DNA of 64,000 nucleotides from Pararobbsia alpina. Lineage in GTDB: Bacteria > Pseudomonadota > Gammaproteobacteria > Burkholderiales > Burkholderiaceae. The notes under the pieces were generated by a model. The model searched no databases. It saw nothing but the letters and a program-made list of their open reading frames with translations, and was not told the DNA's origin. The translations under genes were made by a program, and so were the position numbers. The stretch is taken from the NCBI RefSeq assembly GCF_902859895.1, contig NZ_CADIKM010000001.1:310001-374000 (forward strand), in the 5' to 3' direction. This document shows positions 8,868-17,543 of this stretch, piece after piece; the first letter of the stretch is position 1, and each line of letters starts with the position of its first letter.

Positions 8868-10295
8868 GTGAATCACCCCGCAGCTCCAGCTTCGATCATG
8901 CGCGCCGCCCTACCCGCGGGCTTGCTCGACGCCTTGCAGCGACTTTACGGCGAACGCCTGTCCGTGGCCGAGGCCGTGCGCGCCCACCACGGCCGCGACG
9001 AGTCCGCATTCGTCCCGCATCTGCCCGACGCCGTCGTCTTCGCCGAACAGACCTCCGAAGTCAGCGAAACCCTGCGCCTGTGCAACCAGTATCAGATACC
9101 CGTGATCCCCTTCGGCGTCGGCTCCTCCCTCGAAGGCCACATACTCGCCCTACACGGCGGCGTGTCCATCGATCTGTCCAGGATGAACCGCATCCTGTCC
9201 ATCGATCCCGAAGACCTGATCGCCACCGTCGAACCCGGCGTCACTCGCAAACAACTTAACGAAGCCCTGCGCGACACCGGCCTCTTCTTCCCGATCGACC
9301 CCGGCGCCGACGCCAGCCTCGGCGGCATGTGCGCCACCCGCGCATCTGGTACCAACGCCGTGCGCTACGGCTCCATGCGTGAAAACGTGCTCGGCCTCAA
9401 AGTCGTGCTGGCCGATGGCCGCGTCATCCCCACCGGTACACGTGCGCGCAAATCCTCGGCCGGCTACGACCTCACCCGTCTATTCGTCGGCTCTGAAGGC
9501 ACCCTCGGCGTGATCACCGAGGCCACCGTGCGCCTTCATCCCCAGCCTGAAGCCGTGTCCGCCGCGAGCTGCAGTTTTCCGAGCATGGTCGACGCCGTCA
9601 AGGCCGTGATCCAGACCATCCAGCTCGGCGTGCCCATCGCGCGCGTCGAGTTCGTCGACGCCCTCGCCGTACGCTCGCTCAACCGCCACTCCCACCTGAA
9701 CCTCAAGGAAGCCCCCCAACTCTTCTTCGAATTTCACGGGACCCCGTCTGGCGTAGAAGAGCAAGTCCAGACCGTCGCACAGATCGCCGCCGACCATCAC
9801 GGCGAAAGCTTCGAATGGGCCTCGCGCCCCGAAGATCGCAGCCGCCTCTGGACCGCGCGCCACAATGCCTATTTTGCGATGCTGCAACTCAAGCCCGGCT
9901 GCCGCGCCATTACCACCGACGTCTGCGTGCCCATCTCACGGCTCGCCGAATGCATCGCCGGCACCGAACACGACCTCGCGAGCTCGCCCCTGCCGTGCCC
10001 CATCGTCGGCCACGTCGGCGACGGCAACTTCCATGTTGCCATCCTCGTCGACCCCGCCAAACCCGAAGAATACGAAGAAGCCGAACGCCTCAACCACCTG
10101 ATCGTGCGCCGAGCACTCGCCCTGGGGGGAACTTGCACCGGCGAACACGGCGTCGGGCTGCACAAGATCGGCTTCATGCGCGAGGAACATGGCGAGGACG
10201 CACTCGACGTCATGCGTGCCATCAAGCATGCCCTCGACCCCGCCAACCTGCTGAACCCCGGCAAGATGTTCAGCCTTCAACGCGAGACATCATGA
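8868..10295 (+). CDS. FAD-binding oxidoreductase, D-lactate dehydrogenase (cytochrome)-like
   Basis: A 475-residue flavoprotein of the FAD_binding_4/FAD-oxidase C family. The PP-loop-type FAD segment IPVIPFGVGSSLEGH is at about residues 78-92, followed by DPGADASLGGMCATRASGTN and the C-terminal EHGVGLHK motif that supports metal/substrate binding in D-2-hydroxyacid dehydrogenases. It most resembles D-lactate dehydrogenase (cytochrome), oxidising D-lactate or another D-2-hydroxyacid. The GTG at 8868 follows GGGAGGAGG at good spacing and is preferred to the ATG 30 nt later. Its stop overlaps the glcD start by 4 nt (ATGA), so it leads a four-gene glycolate oxidase operon. Substrate is uncertain. 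Confidence 0.85.
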   Translation: MNHPAAPASIMRAALPAGLLDALQRLYGERLSVAEAVRAHHGRDESAFVPHLPDAVVFAEQTSEVSETLRLCNQYQIPVIPFGVGSSLEGHILALHGGVSIDLSRMNRILSIDPEDLIATVEPGVTRKQLNEALRDTGLFFPIDPGADASLGGMCATRASGTNAVRYGSMRENVLGLKVVLADGRVIPTGTRARKSSAGYDLTRLFVGSEGTLGVITEATVRLHPQPEAVSAASCSFPSMVDAVKAVIQTIQLGVPIARVEFVDALAVRSLNRHSHLNLKEAPQLFFEFHGTPSGVEEQVQTVAQIAADHHGESFEWASRPEDRSRLWTARHNAYFAMLQLKPGCRAITTDVCVPISRLAECIAGTEHDLASSPLPCPIVGHVGDGNFHVAILVDPAKPEEYEEAERLNHLIVRRALALGGTCTGEHGVGLHKIGFMREEHGEDALDVMRAIKHALDPANLLNPGKMFSLQRETS

Positions 10296-11791
10296 CTACC
10301 GTGCTCGCCGGCGAACTGAGCGCCACATCGTTCGAAGCGCGCCAGAACGAGCTCGTCCATGCGCTCCTGGCCGCCGTGCCGCCGCGCATCCTGCTGCACC
10401 GCTCCGAAGATACCGTGCCCTACGAGTGCGATGGCCTCGCCGCCTATCGCAAAGTGCCGCTCGCCGTCGCCCTGCCCGAAAACGAGGCCCAGGTTCAGCG
10501 CATTCTCCAGGTCTGCCACCGCCTGGGCATACCCGTCGTTCCGCGCGGCGCAGGCACCGGCCTGTCCGGGGGCGCCATGCCCATTCGCGATGGGCTCGTG
10601 CTGTCGTTGGCGCGACTTCGCAATATCGTCGAAGTCGATCCCTATGCGCGCACCGCGACCGTCCAGCCCGGCGTGCGCAACCTGCAGATTTCAGAAGTCG
10701 CCGCGCCGTTCGGCCTCTACTACGCACCCGACCCGTCCTCGCAGATCGCCTGCACCATCGGCGGCAACGTCTCCGAGAACTCCGGCGGCGTGCATTGCCT
10801 GAAGTACGGCCTCACCGTCCATAACGTGCTGCGCGTGCGCGCCGTGACCATGGAAGGCGAGATCGTCGAGTTCGGCTCGCTCGCCCCCGATTCGCCCGGC
10901 CTCGATCTGCTCGCCGTCCTGATCGGCAGCGAAGGCATGTTCGCCATCGTCACCGAGGTGACCGTACGCCTGATTCCGAAACCCCAGACCGCCCAGGTCA
11001 TCATGGCAAGCTTCGACGACGTCGAGAAAGGCGGTGAAGCCGTCGCCGCCATCATCGCCGCCGGCCTGATTCCCGCCGGACTCGAAATGATGGACAAGCC
11101 TGCGACACGCGCCGTCGAGGAGTTCGTCCACGCGGGCTACGACACCGAGGCCGAGGCGATCCTGTTGTGCGAGTCCGACGGTACCCCCGAAGAAGTTGCC
11201 GAGGAAATCGACCGGATGACCTCCGTGTTGCGCAAACATGGTGCGGCACGCATCCAGGTATCCCGGTCCGAACCCGAACGCCTGCGCTTCTGGTCCGGCC
11301 GCAAGAACGCCTTCCCCGCCGCCGGACGCGTGTCGCCCGACTACTACTGCATGGACGGCACCATTCCGCGGCGCAGCATCGGCCTGCTGCTCAAGCGCAT
11401 CGCCGAAATGGAACACCGCTATGCGCTGCGCTGCATGAACGTCTTCCATGCCGGCGACGGCAATATGCACCCGCTGATCCTGTTCAACGGCAGCGACCTC
11501 GACGAATGGCACCGCGCCGAGGCCTTCGGTGCCGATATTCTCGAATGCTGCGTCGAACTCGGCGGCACGATCACCGGCGAACACGGCGTGGGCATCGAGA
11601 AGATCAACTCCATGTGCGTGCAGTTCTCACCCGAGGAGCGCGACGCCTTCTTCGCAGTCAAGCGGGCCTTCGACCCCGCGGGCCTCCTGAACGCCGACAA
11701 GGCGATCCCGACACGAGCGCGATGCGCGGACTACGGCAAGATGCATATCGTGCGCGGCCAGTTGCCGTTTCCCGATCTGCCGAGATTCTGA
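10292..11791 (+). CDS. glcD: Glycolate oxidase subunit GlcD
   Basis: A 499-residue FAD-linked subunit of the membrane-associated glycolate oxidase, which oxidises glycolate to glyoxylate and passes electrons to the respiratory chain. The FAD-binding PVVPRGAGTGLSGGAMP segment and NVSENSGGVHCLKYGLT are typical of GlcD, as is GEHGVGIEKI near the C-terminus. The start ATG at 10292 overlaps the upstream stop codon (ATGA). GlcE follows after 18 bp and GlcF after that, giving the complete three-subunit enzyme in one operon. The glcC regulator and glcG/glcB are not in the window. Confidence 0.95.
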   Translation: MTTVLAGELSATSFEARQNELVHALLAAVPPRILLHRSEDTVPYECDGLAAYRKVPLAVALPENEAQVQRILQVCHRLGIPVVPRGAGTGLSGGAMPIRDGLVLSLARLRNIVEVDPYARTATVQPGVRNLQISEVAAPFGLYYAPDPSSQIACTIGGNVSENSGGVHCLKYGLTVHNVLRVRAVTMEGEIVEFGSLAPDSPGLDLLAVLIGSEGMFAIVTEVTVRLIPKPQTAQVIMASFDDVEKGGEAVAAIIAAGLIPAGLEMMDKPATRAVEEFVHAGYDTEAEAILLCESDGTPEEVAEEIDRMTSVLRKHGAARIQVSRSEPERLRFWSGRKNAFPAAGRVSPDYYCMDGTIPRRSIGLLLKRIAEMEHRYALRCMNVFHAGDGNMHPLILFNGSDLDEWHRAEAFGADILECCVELGGTITGEHGVGIEKINSMCVQFSPEERDAFFAVKRAFDPAGLLNADKAIPTRARCADYGKMHIVRGQLPFPDLPRF

Positions 11792-11809
11792 CTTGATGGA
11801 ACGGCCTTG

Positions 11810-12919
11810 ATGGAACGCTCCCAAATACCCGAAGCGAATATTCTCGATTCGTTTCGTGCCCAGATCGCCGCGGCCACCGCGCAGCGCAGCCCCTTGCGCA
11901 TTCGCGGCGGCGGCAGCAAGGACTGGTACGGCCAGTCGCTCGAAGGCGAACTGCTCGACACTCGTCCCTACGCGGGCATCGTCGAATACGACCCCGCCGA
12001 GCTCGTGATCACCACACGCTGCGGCACCCCGCTCGCCGAGATCGAACGGAAGCTCGCCGAGCACAACCAGATGCTGCCGTTCGAACCGCCTCACTTCGAC
12101 CATTTCGGATCGGGCGGCGCGGCGACCATCGGCGGCTGCGTCGCGGCGGGCCTCGCCGGGCCGCGGCGACAGTTCGCGGGCGCGATCCGCGATTTCGTGC
12201 TCGGCGTAACGATCCTCGACGGCAAGGGCCAGCAATTGAATTTCGGCGGCCGCGTGATCAAGAACGTCGCGGGCTACGACGTCGCACGCATGTTGGCCGG
12301 CTCGCTCGGCACACTCGGCCTGATTCTCGAAGTGTCGATCAAGACACTGCCGATACCCGTCGCCGAGAACACGCTGAAATTCGAATGCAATGCGAGCGAC
12401 GCGGTACGCAAAATCAACGAATGGGCCGGCCGACCCCTGCCGATCTCCGCGACCGCGTGGCGCGGCGGCGTGATGGCGATCCGGCTTTCGGGCGCGGAGG
12501 CCGCGATCAAGGCCGCACGCACCGCCCTCGGCGGCGAGTCCGTCGACGCCGTCGAAGCGACCCGCTTCTGGGAAGCGCTGCGCGAACAGACCGATCCCTA
12601 CTTCACCGAGATTCCCGAGGGCTGCGGGCTGTGGCGCGTCGCCGTGCCGAGCGTCGCCGAGCCCGCCTCGCTGCCGGGGCAACGCTTGATGGAATGGGGT
12701 TGCGCACAGCGCTGGTGGATCACCGACGCCGACGCGCAACGTGTGCGCCTCGACGCGCGCCAGGCCGGCGGCCACGCAACGCTGTTCCGCGGCGGCGACA
12801 AGCAGGTCGGTGTGTTCACGCCGCTCGCGACGCCCCTCCTGAATATCCACCGGCGGCTCAAGCAAGCCTTCGACCCAGCGCATATCTTCAACCGCGGCCG
12901 GCTCTATCCGGACTTTTGA
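11810..12919 (+). CDS. glcE: Glycolate oxidase FAD-binding subunit GlcE
   Basis: A 369-residue FAD_binding_4 protein, shorter than GlcD as expected for GlcE. Motifs include LRIRGGGSKDWYG, the SGGAATIGGCVAAGLAGPRR flavin-binding stretch and GRVIKNVAGYDVARMLAGSL. GlcE is a required subunit of the glycolate oxidase complex with GlcD and GlcF. ATG at 11810 is preferred to the TTG one codon earlier. It lies in the same operon, 18 bp after glcD and 36 bp before glcF. The C-terminus ends FNRGRLYPDF, as in other GlcE proteins. Confidence 0.95.
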   Translation: MERSQIPEANILDSFRAQIAAATAQRSPLRIRGGGSKDWYGQSLEGELLDTRPYAGIVEYDPAELVITTRCGTPLAEIERKLAEHNQMLPFEPPHFDHFGSGGAATIGGCVAAGLAGPRRQFAGAIRDFVLGVTILDGKGQQLNFGGRVIKNVAGYDVARMLAGSLGTLGLILEVSIKTLPIPVAENTLKFECNASDAVRKINEWAGRPLPISATAWRGGVMAIRLSGAEAAIKAARTALGGESVDAVEATRFWEALREQTDPYFTEIPEGCGLWRVAVPSVAEPASLPGQRLMEWGCAQRWWITDADAQRVRLDARQAGGHATLFRGGDKQVGVFTPLATPLLNIHRRLKQAFDPAHIFNRGRLYPDF

Positions 12920-12955
12920 GTCAATCCGATCGAGTGCGTCCCCCTGAGCTGATCC

Positions 12956-14191
12956 ATGCAAACGAATCTCGCCGAATTTATGCGCATGACGCCCGACGGC
13001 GAAGAAGCCGAAGCGATCCTGCGTAAATGTGTCCATTGCGGTTTCTGTACGGCAACCTGCCCGACCTATCAGCTGCTCGGCGATGAACTCGACGGCCCAC
13101 GTGGACGTATCTACCTGATCAAGCAGATGGTCGAGGGCGCGCCCGTCACGCGCAGCACACAGATCCACCTCGACCGCTGCCTGACCTGCCGCAGTTGCGA
13201 GACGACCTGCCCGTCGGGCGTCCAGTACGGACGCCTCGTCGAGATCGGCCGCAAGCAGGCCGAAGCCCAGGTCATGCGTCCGCTCGCCCAGCGCCTGCTA
13301 CGCCGCGCGCTTGCGACGATCCTCCCCCAGCCGGCCCTGTTTGCCCCCGCGTTCCAGGTCGGCGTGAAGTTTCGCCGCGTCCTGCCGAAGAAGCTCCGCG
13401 ACAAGCTGCCGCCGCAGCGCGATCCCGGCGTGCGCCCCACGACCTCGCACGCGCGCAAGATGCTGATGCTCGACGGCTGCGTGCAGCCCGCGATGATGCC
13501 CAATGTCAATACCGCGACCGCACGCGTGTTCGACGCGCTCGGCGTGCAGCTCGTCAGTGCGCCGTCGGCCGGCTGCTGCGGTGCGATCCGGCTGCACCTG
13601 AGCTATCACGAGGAAGCGCTCGACGACATGCGCCGCAATATCGACGCATGGTGGCCGTATGTCGAAGCCGGTATCGAGGCGATCGTGATGAACGCATCGG
13701 GTTGCGGCGCGACAGTCCGCGAATACGGTCATCTGTTGCGCGACGATCCCGCTTATGCGGCCAAGGCGCGCCGCGTGAGCGAACTGACCCGCGACGTCTC
13801 GGAACTGCTGCCCGATTTCGAGAACGAACTCGCCGAGCGGGTCGCCGAACGCGCGCGGCCGCGCGATTTGCATGTCGTCGCGTATCACCCGCCCTGTACG
13901 CTCCAGCACGGTCAGCAACTGCGTGGCCAGGTCGAGAACCTGCTCGCGGGGCTCGGCTTCGAGGTCAGGCTACCGGCCGACAGCCACCTGTGCTGTGGTT
14001 CCGCCGGCACATACTCGGTGCTGCAGCCGAGCCTCGCCTATCGCTTGCGCGACCAGAAAGTCGAAAAGCTCCGGGCCACTGAAGCGCAGGCGATCGTCTC
14101 GGGCAATGTCGGCTGCATCGCGCATCTGCAAAGCGGCACGAACACGCCGGTGATGCACTGGATCGAACTCGTGGATCGGATGATCCGCTAG
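12956..14191 (+). CDS. glcF: Glycolate oxidase iron-sulfur subunit GlcF
   Basis: A 411-residue protein with two 4Fe-4S ferredoxin motifs near the N-terminus (CVHCGFCTATCPTYQ at about residues 25-39 and CLTCRSCETTCPSG at about 75-88), followed by two CCG-type heterodisulfide-reductase-like domains (SAGCCGAIRLHLS and HLCCGSAGTYS). GlcF passes electrons from the flavin subunits to the quinone pool. All cluster-ligand cysteines appear intact. It is the last gene of the glycolate oxidase operon; yggS follows after 107 bp and may have its own promoter (TATAAT at 14228-14233). Confidence 0.95.
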   Translation: MQTNLAEFMRMTPDGEEAEAILRKCVHCGFCTATCPTYQLLGDELDGPRGRIYLIKQMVEGAPVTRSTQIHLDRCLTCRSCETTCPSGVQYGRLVEIGRKQAEAQVMRPLAQRLLRRALATILPQPALFAPAFQVGVKFRRVLPKKLRDKLPPQRDPGVRPTTSHARKMLMLDGCVQPAMMPNVNTATARVFDALGVQLVSAPSAGCCGAIRLHLSYHEEALDDMRRNIDAWWPYVEAGIEAIVMNASGCGATVREYGHLLRDDPAYAAKARRVSELTRDVSELLPDFENELAERVAERARPRDLHVVAYHPPCTLQHGQQLRGQVENLLAGLGFEVRLPADSHLCCGSAGTYSVLQPSLAYRLRDQKVEKLRATEAQAIVSGNVGCIAHLQSGTNTPVMHWIELVDRMIR

Positions 14192-14227
14192 GATGCGATT
14201 GCCTCCCGGCATCTGCCCGGGCGCCCG

Positions 14228-14233
14228 TATAAT
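14228..14233 (+). promoter_or_regulatory. Candidate -10 box upstream of yggS
   Basis: A perfect TATAAT lies 65 nt before the yggS start in the gap after glcF. The nearest -35-like sequence (TTGCCT, 14199-14204) is 23 bp away, further than optimal, so this is a weak promoter call. Confidence 0.35.
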
Positions 14234-14298
14234 TTGATTCACATGCCGCATGACATGAAGTCGCGGCCCGTCGTCCTTCGCTCTACGTTCTCGTTTTC

Positions 14299-15000
14299 AT
14301 GTCCGACATCGCCCAGCATCTCGACACGGTCCGGCAGCGCATCGCCGATGCCGCGCGGGCGGCCGACCGGCTCCCCTCATCGATCAGCCTGATGGCGGTC
14401 TCGAAGACCTTCGCGGCGGCGGATGTGCGCGCGGCCCATGAACATGGCCAGTGCATATTCGGTGAAAGCTATTTGCAGGAAGCCCTGCAGAAGATCGAAG
14501 CACTGGCCGACTTGCGCGCGGCGCTCGAGTGGCATTTCATCGGCCCCGTCCAAAGCAACAAGACACGGCCGATTGCCGAGCATTTCGACTGGGTCCATTC
14601 GGTCGACCGGCTCAAGATCGCCGAACGTCTGTCCGCCCAGCGGCCCGAGTCACTCGCGCCCCTCAACGTCTGCATCCAGGTCAATATCAGCGACGAGGCA
14701 AGCAAGAGCGGCCTTGCGCCCGATGAAGTCGCCGCGGTCGCGCACAGCATCGCCGGTCTGCCCCGGCTGCGGCTGCGCGGTCTCATGGCGATTCCCGAGC
14801 CGGCCGCGACGCTCGATGCCCAACGCGTGCCGCACCGGCGCCTGCATGCGCTGCTGGATGCGCTGCGCGAGGACGGTCTCGCGCTCGATACCTTGTCGAT
14901 CGGGATGTCAGCCGATCTCGAAGCGGCCGTCCTCGAGGGGGCGACGATCGTGCGGATCGGCACAGCGGTATTCGGCGAGCGCGACTATGCGATCCATTGA
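14299..15000 (+). CDS. YggS family PLP-homeostasis protein
   Basis: A 233-residue single-domain PLP-binding TIM-barrel protein of the YggS/PROSC family, which buffers pyridoxal 5'-phosphate and affects amino-acid and keto-acid pools; no enzymatic activity is established for the family. The PLP lysine is Lys36 in LMAVSKTF. Other family motifs are FGESYLQEA, WHFIGPVQSNK and the C-terminal LSIGMSADLEAAVLEGATIV. It lies immediately before proC, the usual arrangement in proteobacteria, with a 54-bp gap. Confidence 0.95.
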   Translation: MSDIAQHLDTVRQRIADAARAADRLPSSISLMAVSKTFAAADVRAAHEHGQCIFGESYLQEALQKIEALADLRAALEWHFIGPVQSNKTRPIAEHFDWVHSVDRLKIAERLSAQRPESLAPLNVCIQVNISDEASKSGLAPDEVAAVAHSIAGLPRLRLRGLMAIPEPAATLDAQRVPHRRLHALLDALREDGLALDTLSIGMSADLEAAVLEGATIVRIGTAVFGERDYAIH

Positions 15001-15054
15001 ACCCCATGCACCCCGCATGCACCCTCTTTCTTACGTCACTCCTGAGCTCCAACC

Positions 15055-15870
15055 ATGAAAATCGCATTCATCGGCGGCGGCAATATGGCCTCCGCACTGA
15101 TCGGTGGGCTGATCAAGCAAGGCACGCCGGCTGGCTATCTCTTTGCGGTCGATCCGAACGCCGAAACGCGTGAACGGCTTGAAAAGACGTTCCGGATCGT
15201 GACGGCCGAGGAGCCCTCGCGCAAGCTCGCGGACTATGACGCGATCGTGCTCGCCGTCAAGCCGCAAATGCTCAAGGAAGCCGCGGAATCGCTGCGGCCG
15301 TTCATCGTCGAACGTCAGGTGGTGATCAGCGTCGCGGCGGGCATCCGATCGAGCGACATCATGCGCTGGCTCGGCAGCCATCAGCGCATCGTGCGCGCGA
15401 TGCCCAACACCCCCGCGCTCGTCGGCCTCGGCGTGACCGGCCTGCTCGCCTCGCCGACCGTCAACCACGACGGCCGGATGCTGGCCGCACAGGTGCTCGA
15501 AGCTGTCGGTGAAGTCGTCTGGTGCACCAACGAGGGCGAGATCGACAGCATCACCGCGCTGTCGGGCAGCGGTCCGGCCTATGTGTTTTACTTCATCGAA
15601 GCGTTGCAGACGGCTGCACAGAATCTCGGTTTTCCGGCCGAGGAAGCACGGCGCCTCGCGATCGGCACCTTCACGGGCGCCGCGCAGCTTGCGGCGCATT
15701 CCGACGAGCCGCTCAGTGTGCTGCGCGAACGCGTGACGTCCAAGGGCGGCACGACGGCGGCCGCCATCGCCTCGTTCATGGAATCGGGCATCGCGGAATC
15801 GATCGTGCGCGGCACGGTCGCCGCGCGCAACCGCGCGTTCGAGATGGGTGAGGAATTCGGACAGGGGTGA
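15055..15870 (+). CDS. proC: Pyrroline-5-carboxylate reductase
   Basis: A 271-residue ProC, which reduces 1-pyrroline-5-carboxylate to L-proline with NAD(P)H in the last step of proline biosynthesis. The N-terminal Rossmann motif IAFIGGGNMASALIGG is at residues 3-18, and the C-terminal dimerisation domain carries the family signature beginning SGSGPAYVFYFIEAL, plus VTSKGGTT. Length is normal. It follows yggS in the same direction and is convergent with ubiA. Confidence 0.97.
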   Translation: MKIAFIGGGNMASALIGGLIKQGTPAGYLFAVDPNAETRERLEKTFRIVTAEEPSRKLADYDAIVLAVKPQMLKEAAESLRPFIVERQVVISVAAGIRSSDIMRWLGSHQRIVRAMPNTPALVGLGVTGLLASPTVNHDGRMLAAQVLEAVGEVVWCTNEGEIDSITALSGSGPAYVFYFIEALQTAAQNLGFPAEEARRLAIGTFTGAAQLAAHSDEPLSVLRERVTSKGGTTAAAIASFMESGIAESIVRGTVAARNRAFEMGEEFGQG

Positions 15871-15903
15871 TCCATCCACCGGCAGCGCGGCGCCCGGGTG
15901 CTT

Positions 15904-15927
15904 CAGTACTTTCTAGTACCAGTACTG
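15904..15927. other. Inverted repeat at the proC-ubiA convergence
   Basis: CAGTACT (15904-15910) and AGTACTG (15921-15927) form a perfect 7-bp stem with a 10-nt loop that contains the ubiA stop codon. There is no U-tract, so terminator function is doubtful; it may be a bidirectional mRNA 3' end. Confidence 0.35.
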
Positions 15928-16782
15928 CGCCGCAATGCCGACGAACAGGATGCCGCCGAGCCAGTTGTTGTGGAGGAATGCCGCGAAACAGCGGGCCGGA
16001 TCGCGCGTGCGGATCATCCGGTAGTGGGCAATCGCGCAGGCGATCGCCCCCGCGAGGCCGAGCCAGAACGGCAAGGTGAAGTGCAGCGCCACGCCGATGC
16101 CCGCATAGATCACGAATACCGCGGCATAACACAGCATCACCGCGAGCACGTCATAACGGCCGAAGGTGAGCGCCGACGTCCGGATGCCGATCTTGACGTC
16201 GTCCTCGCGATCGACCATCGCATATTCGGTGTCGTAGGCGACCGACCAGAACACATTGGCGACCAGCATCACCCACGCGATGACCGGCACCGTCTCCTGC
16301 ACGGCCGCGAAGCCCATCGGAATGCCGAAGCCGAACGCAATCCCAAGGTAGGCCTGCGGAATCGCGAAAAACCGCTTCATGAACGGATAGGTGCCCGCGA
16401 CAAATAGCGCGACGACCGACAGCCATTTGGTCAGCCCGTTGAGCGGCTGGATCAGCAGGAAGGCGGCGAACGCCAGCACGAGCGCGATGACCACGGCCTC
16501 CCACGCGTGAATGCGCCCCGAGGTCAGCGGCCGCGCGGCGGTACGCTTGACATGGAGATCGAAATCGCGGTCGGCATAGTCGTTGATCGCACAGCCGGCC
16601 GAGCGCATCAGCACCGTGCCGACCACGAAGATTGCAATCAGCGAGAGCGAGGGACGACCCTGCGAGGCAATCCACAGGGCGTTGAGCGTCGGCCACAACA
16701 GCAGCAGGCTGCCGATGGGCTTGTCCATCCGGATCAGCCGCAGATAGAGCGGCAGTCGGGCAGCAAGGAAAGCGGAATTCAT
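15913..16782 (-). CDS. ubiA: 4-hydroxybenzoate octaprenyltransferase
   Basis: A 289-residue polytopic membrane prenyltransferase that attaches the polyprenyl chain to 4-hydroxybenzoate in ubiquinone synthesis. The first Asp-rich motif NDYADRDFD is at about residues 67-75 within [19 protein letters not shown], and the second, [12 protein letters not shown], is at about residues 190-201; these bind Mg-diphosphate. The family opening ([20 protein letters not shown]) is intact. About eight to nine membrane segments are predicted by eye. It lies 25 bp downstream of dps on the minus strand. Confidence 0.96.
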   Translation of the reverse strand: MNSAFLAARLPLYLRLIRMDKPIGSLLLLWPTLNALWIASQGRPSLSLIAIFVVGTVLMRSAGCAINDYADRDFDLHVKRTAARPLTSGRIHAWEAVVIALVLAFAAFLLIQPLNGLTKWLSVVALFVAGTYPFMKRFFAIPQAYLGIAFGFGIPMGFAAVQETVPVIAWVMLVANVFWSVAYDTEYAMVDREDDVKIGIRTSALTFGRYDVLAVMLCYAAVFVIYAGIGVALHFTLPFWLGLAGAIACAIAHYRMIRTRDPARCFAAFLHNNWLGGILFVGIAAQYWY

Positions 16783-16807
16783 CGTGCAGGCGCCGCGTCG
16801 AGTGTGT

Positions 16808-17305
16808 TCAGGCCAGCAGCGAACGCAGCATCCACGCCGTCTTTTCGTGAATCTGCATACGTTGCGTCAACAAGTCGGCGCTCGGCTCGTCGGCCGCCGC
16901 GTCCGTCTCCGGGAAGGTCGCGCGCGCGGTGCACGTCACGGCTTCATGGCCTTGCACGAGCTGGCGGATCATTTCTTCGGCCGACGGCACGCCGTCCGCT
17001 TCCGGGATCGACGACAGCTTCGCGAATTCCTTATACGTGCCCGGTGCCGGGAAGCCCAGCGCGCGAATGCGCTCGGCGATCGAATCGACGGCCAGCGCAA
17101 GCTCGTTGTACTGCCCTTCGAACATCAGGTGCAGCGTATTGAACATCGGCCCCGTGACGTTCCAGTGGAAATTGTGGGTCTTCAGGTACAGCGTATAGGT
17201 ATCGGCGAGCAGGCGGCTCAGGCCGTCGGCAATCTTCTTGCGGTCCTTGTCGCTGATACCGATATTGATCGGCTGTGTGCTTGCTGCGACTTCTTTTTTG
17301 GCCAT
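16808..17305 (-). CDS. dps: Dps-like DNA-binding ferritin
   Basis: A 165-residue Dps/ferritin-like protein that oxidises and stores iron using peroxide and protects DNA in stationary phase and oxidative stress. The ferroxidase-site region [13 protein letters not shown] and the following [20 protein letters not shown] carry the conserved His, Asp and Glu residues. A Lys-containing N-terminus (MAKKEV) is typical. The ATG at 17305 is chosen because family members start here and AAGGA precedes it. It lies downstream of oxyR on the same strand (238 bp apart), which fits peroxide-responsive control, although no clear OxyR site is seen directly upstream of dps. Confidence 0.93.
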   Translation of the reverse strand: MAKKEVAASTQPINIGISDKDRKKIADGLSRLLADTYTLYLKTHNFHWNVTGPMFNTLHLMFEGQYNELALAVDSIAERIRALGFPAPGTYKEFAKLSSIPEADGVPSAEEMIRQLVQGHEAVTCTARATFPETDAAADEPSADLLTQRMQIHEKTAWMLRSLLA

Positions 17306-17448
17306 GATGAGTCCTTCGAGCGATGTTTTGGCAGAGGCGTCTAGTGTAGCCGAAGCACCGCATTTGCCGCGACACAGGGGCCCGGCGAGGAAGGTCTGCA
17401 CACGGCCGCAACGCGGCCGCGCATGGGCCTGCGCCCGGATCGATGTTT

Positions 17449-17485
17449 GACATCCTCCCCGCCCTGAAGGCCCCCTGAAGGAGGA
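17449..17485. mobile_element. Possible solo end of an IS200/IS605-type element
   Basis: The sequence GACATCCTCCCCGCCCTGAA (17449-17468), followed by a hairpin in which CCTCC pairs with GGAGG, resembles hairpin ends I associate with IS605-family (TnpB-carrying) elements. No transposase or TnpB reading frame is near, so this would be a remnant. Recognition is from memory and needs alignment. Confidence 0.3.
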
Positions 17486-17543
17486 GAATCGCCGCGCACT
17501 TGTTCAATCCAAGGAGCGTGTTCTTCGGGCGGATCCCTTCAGA

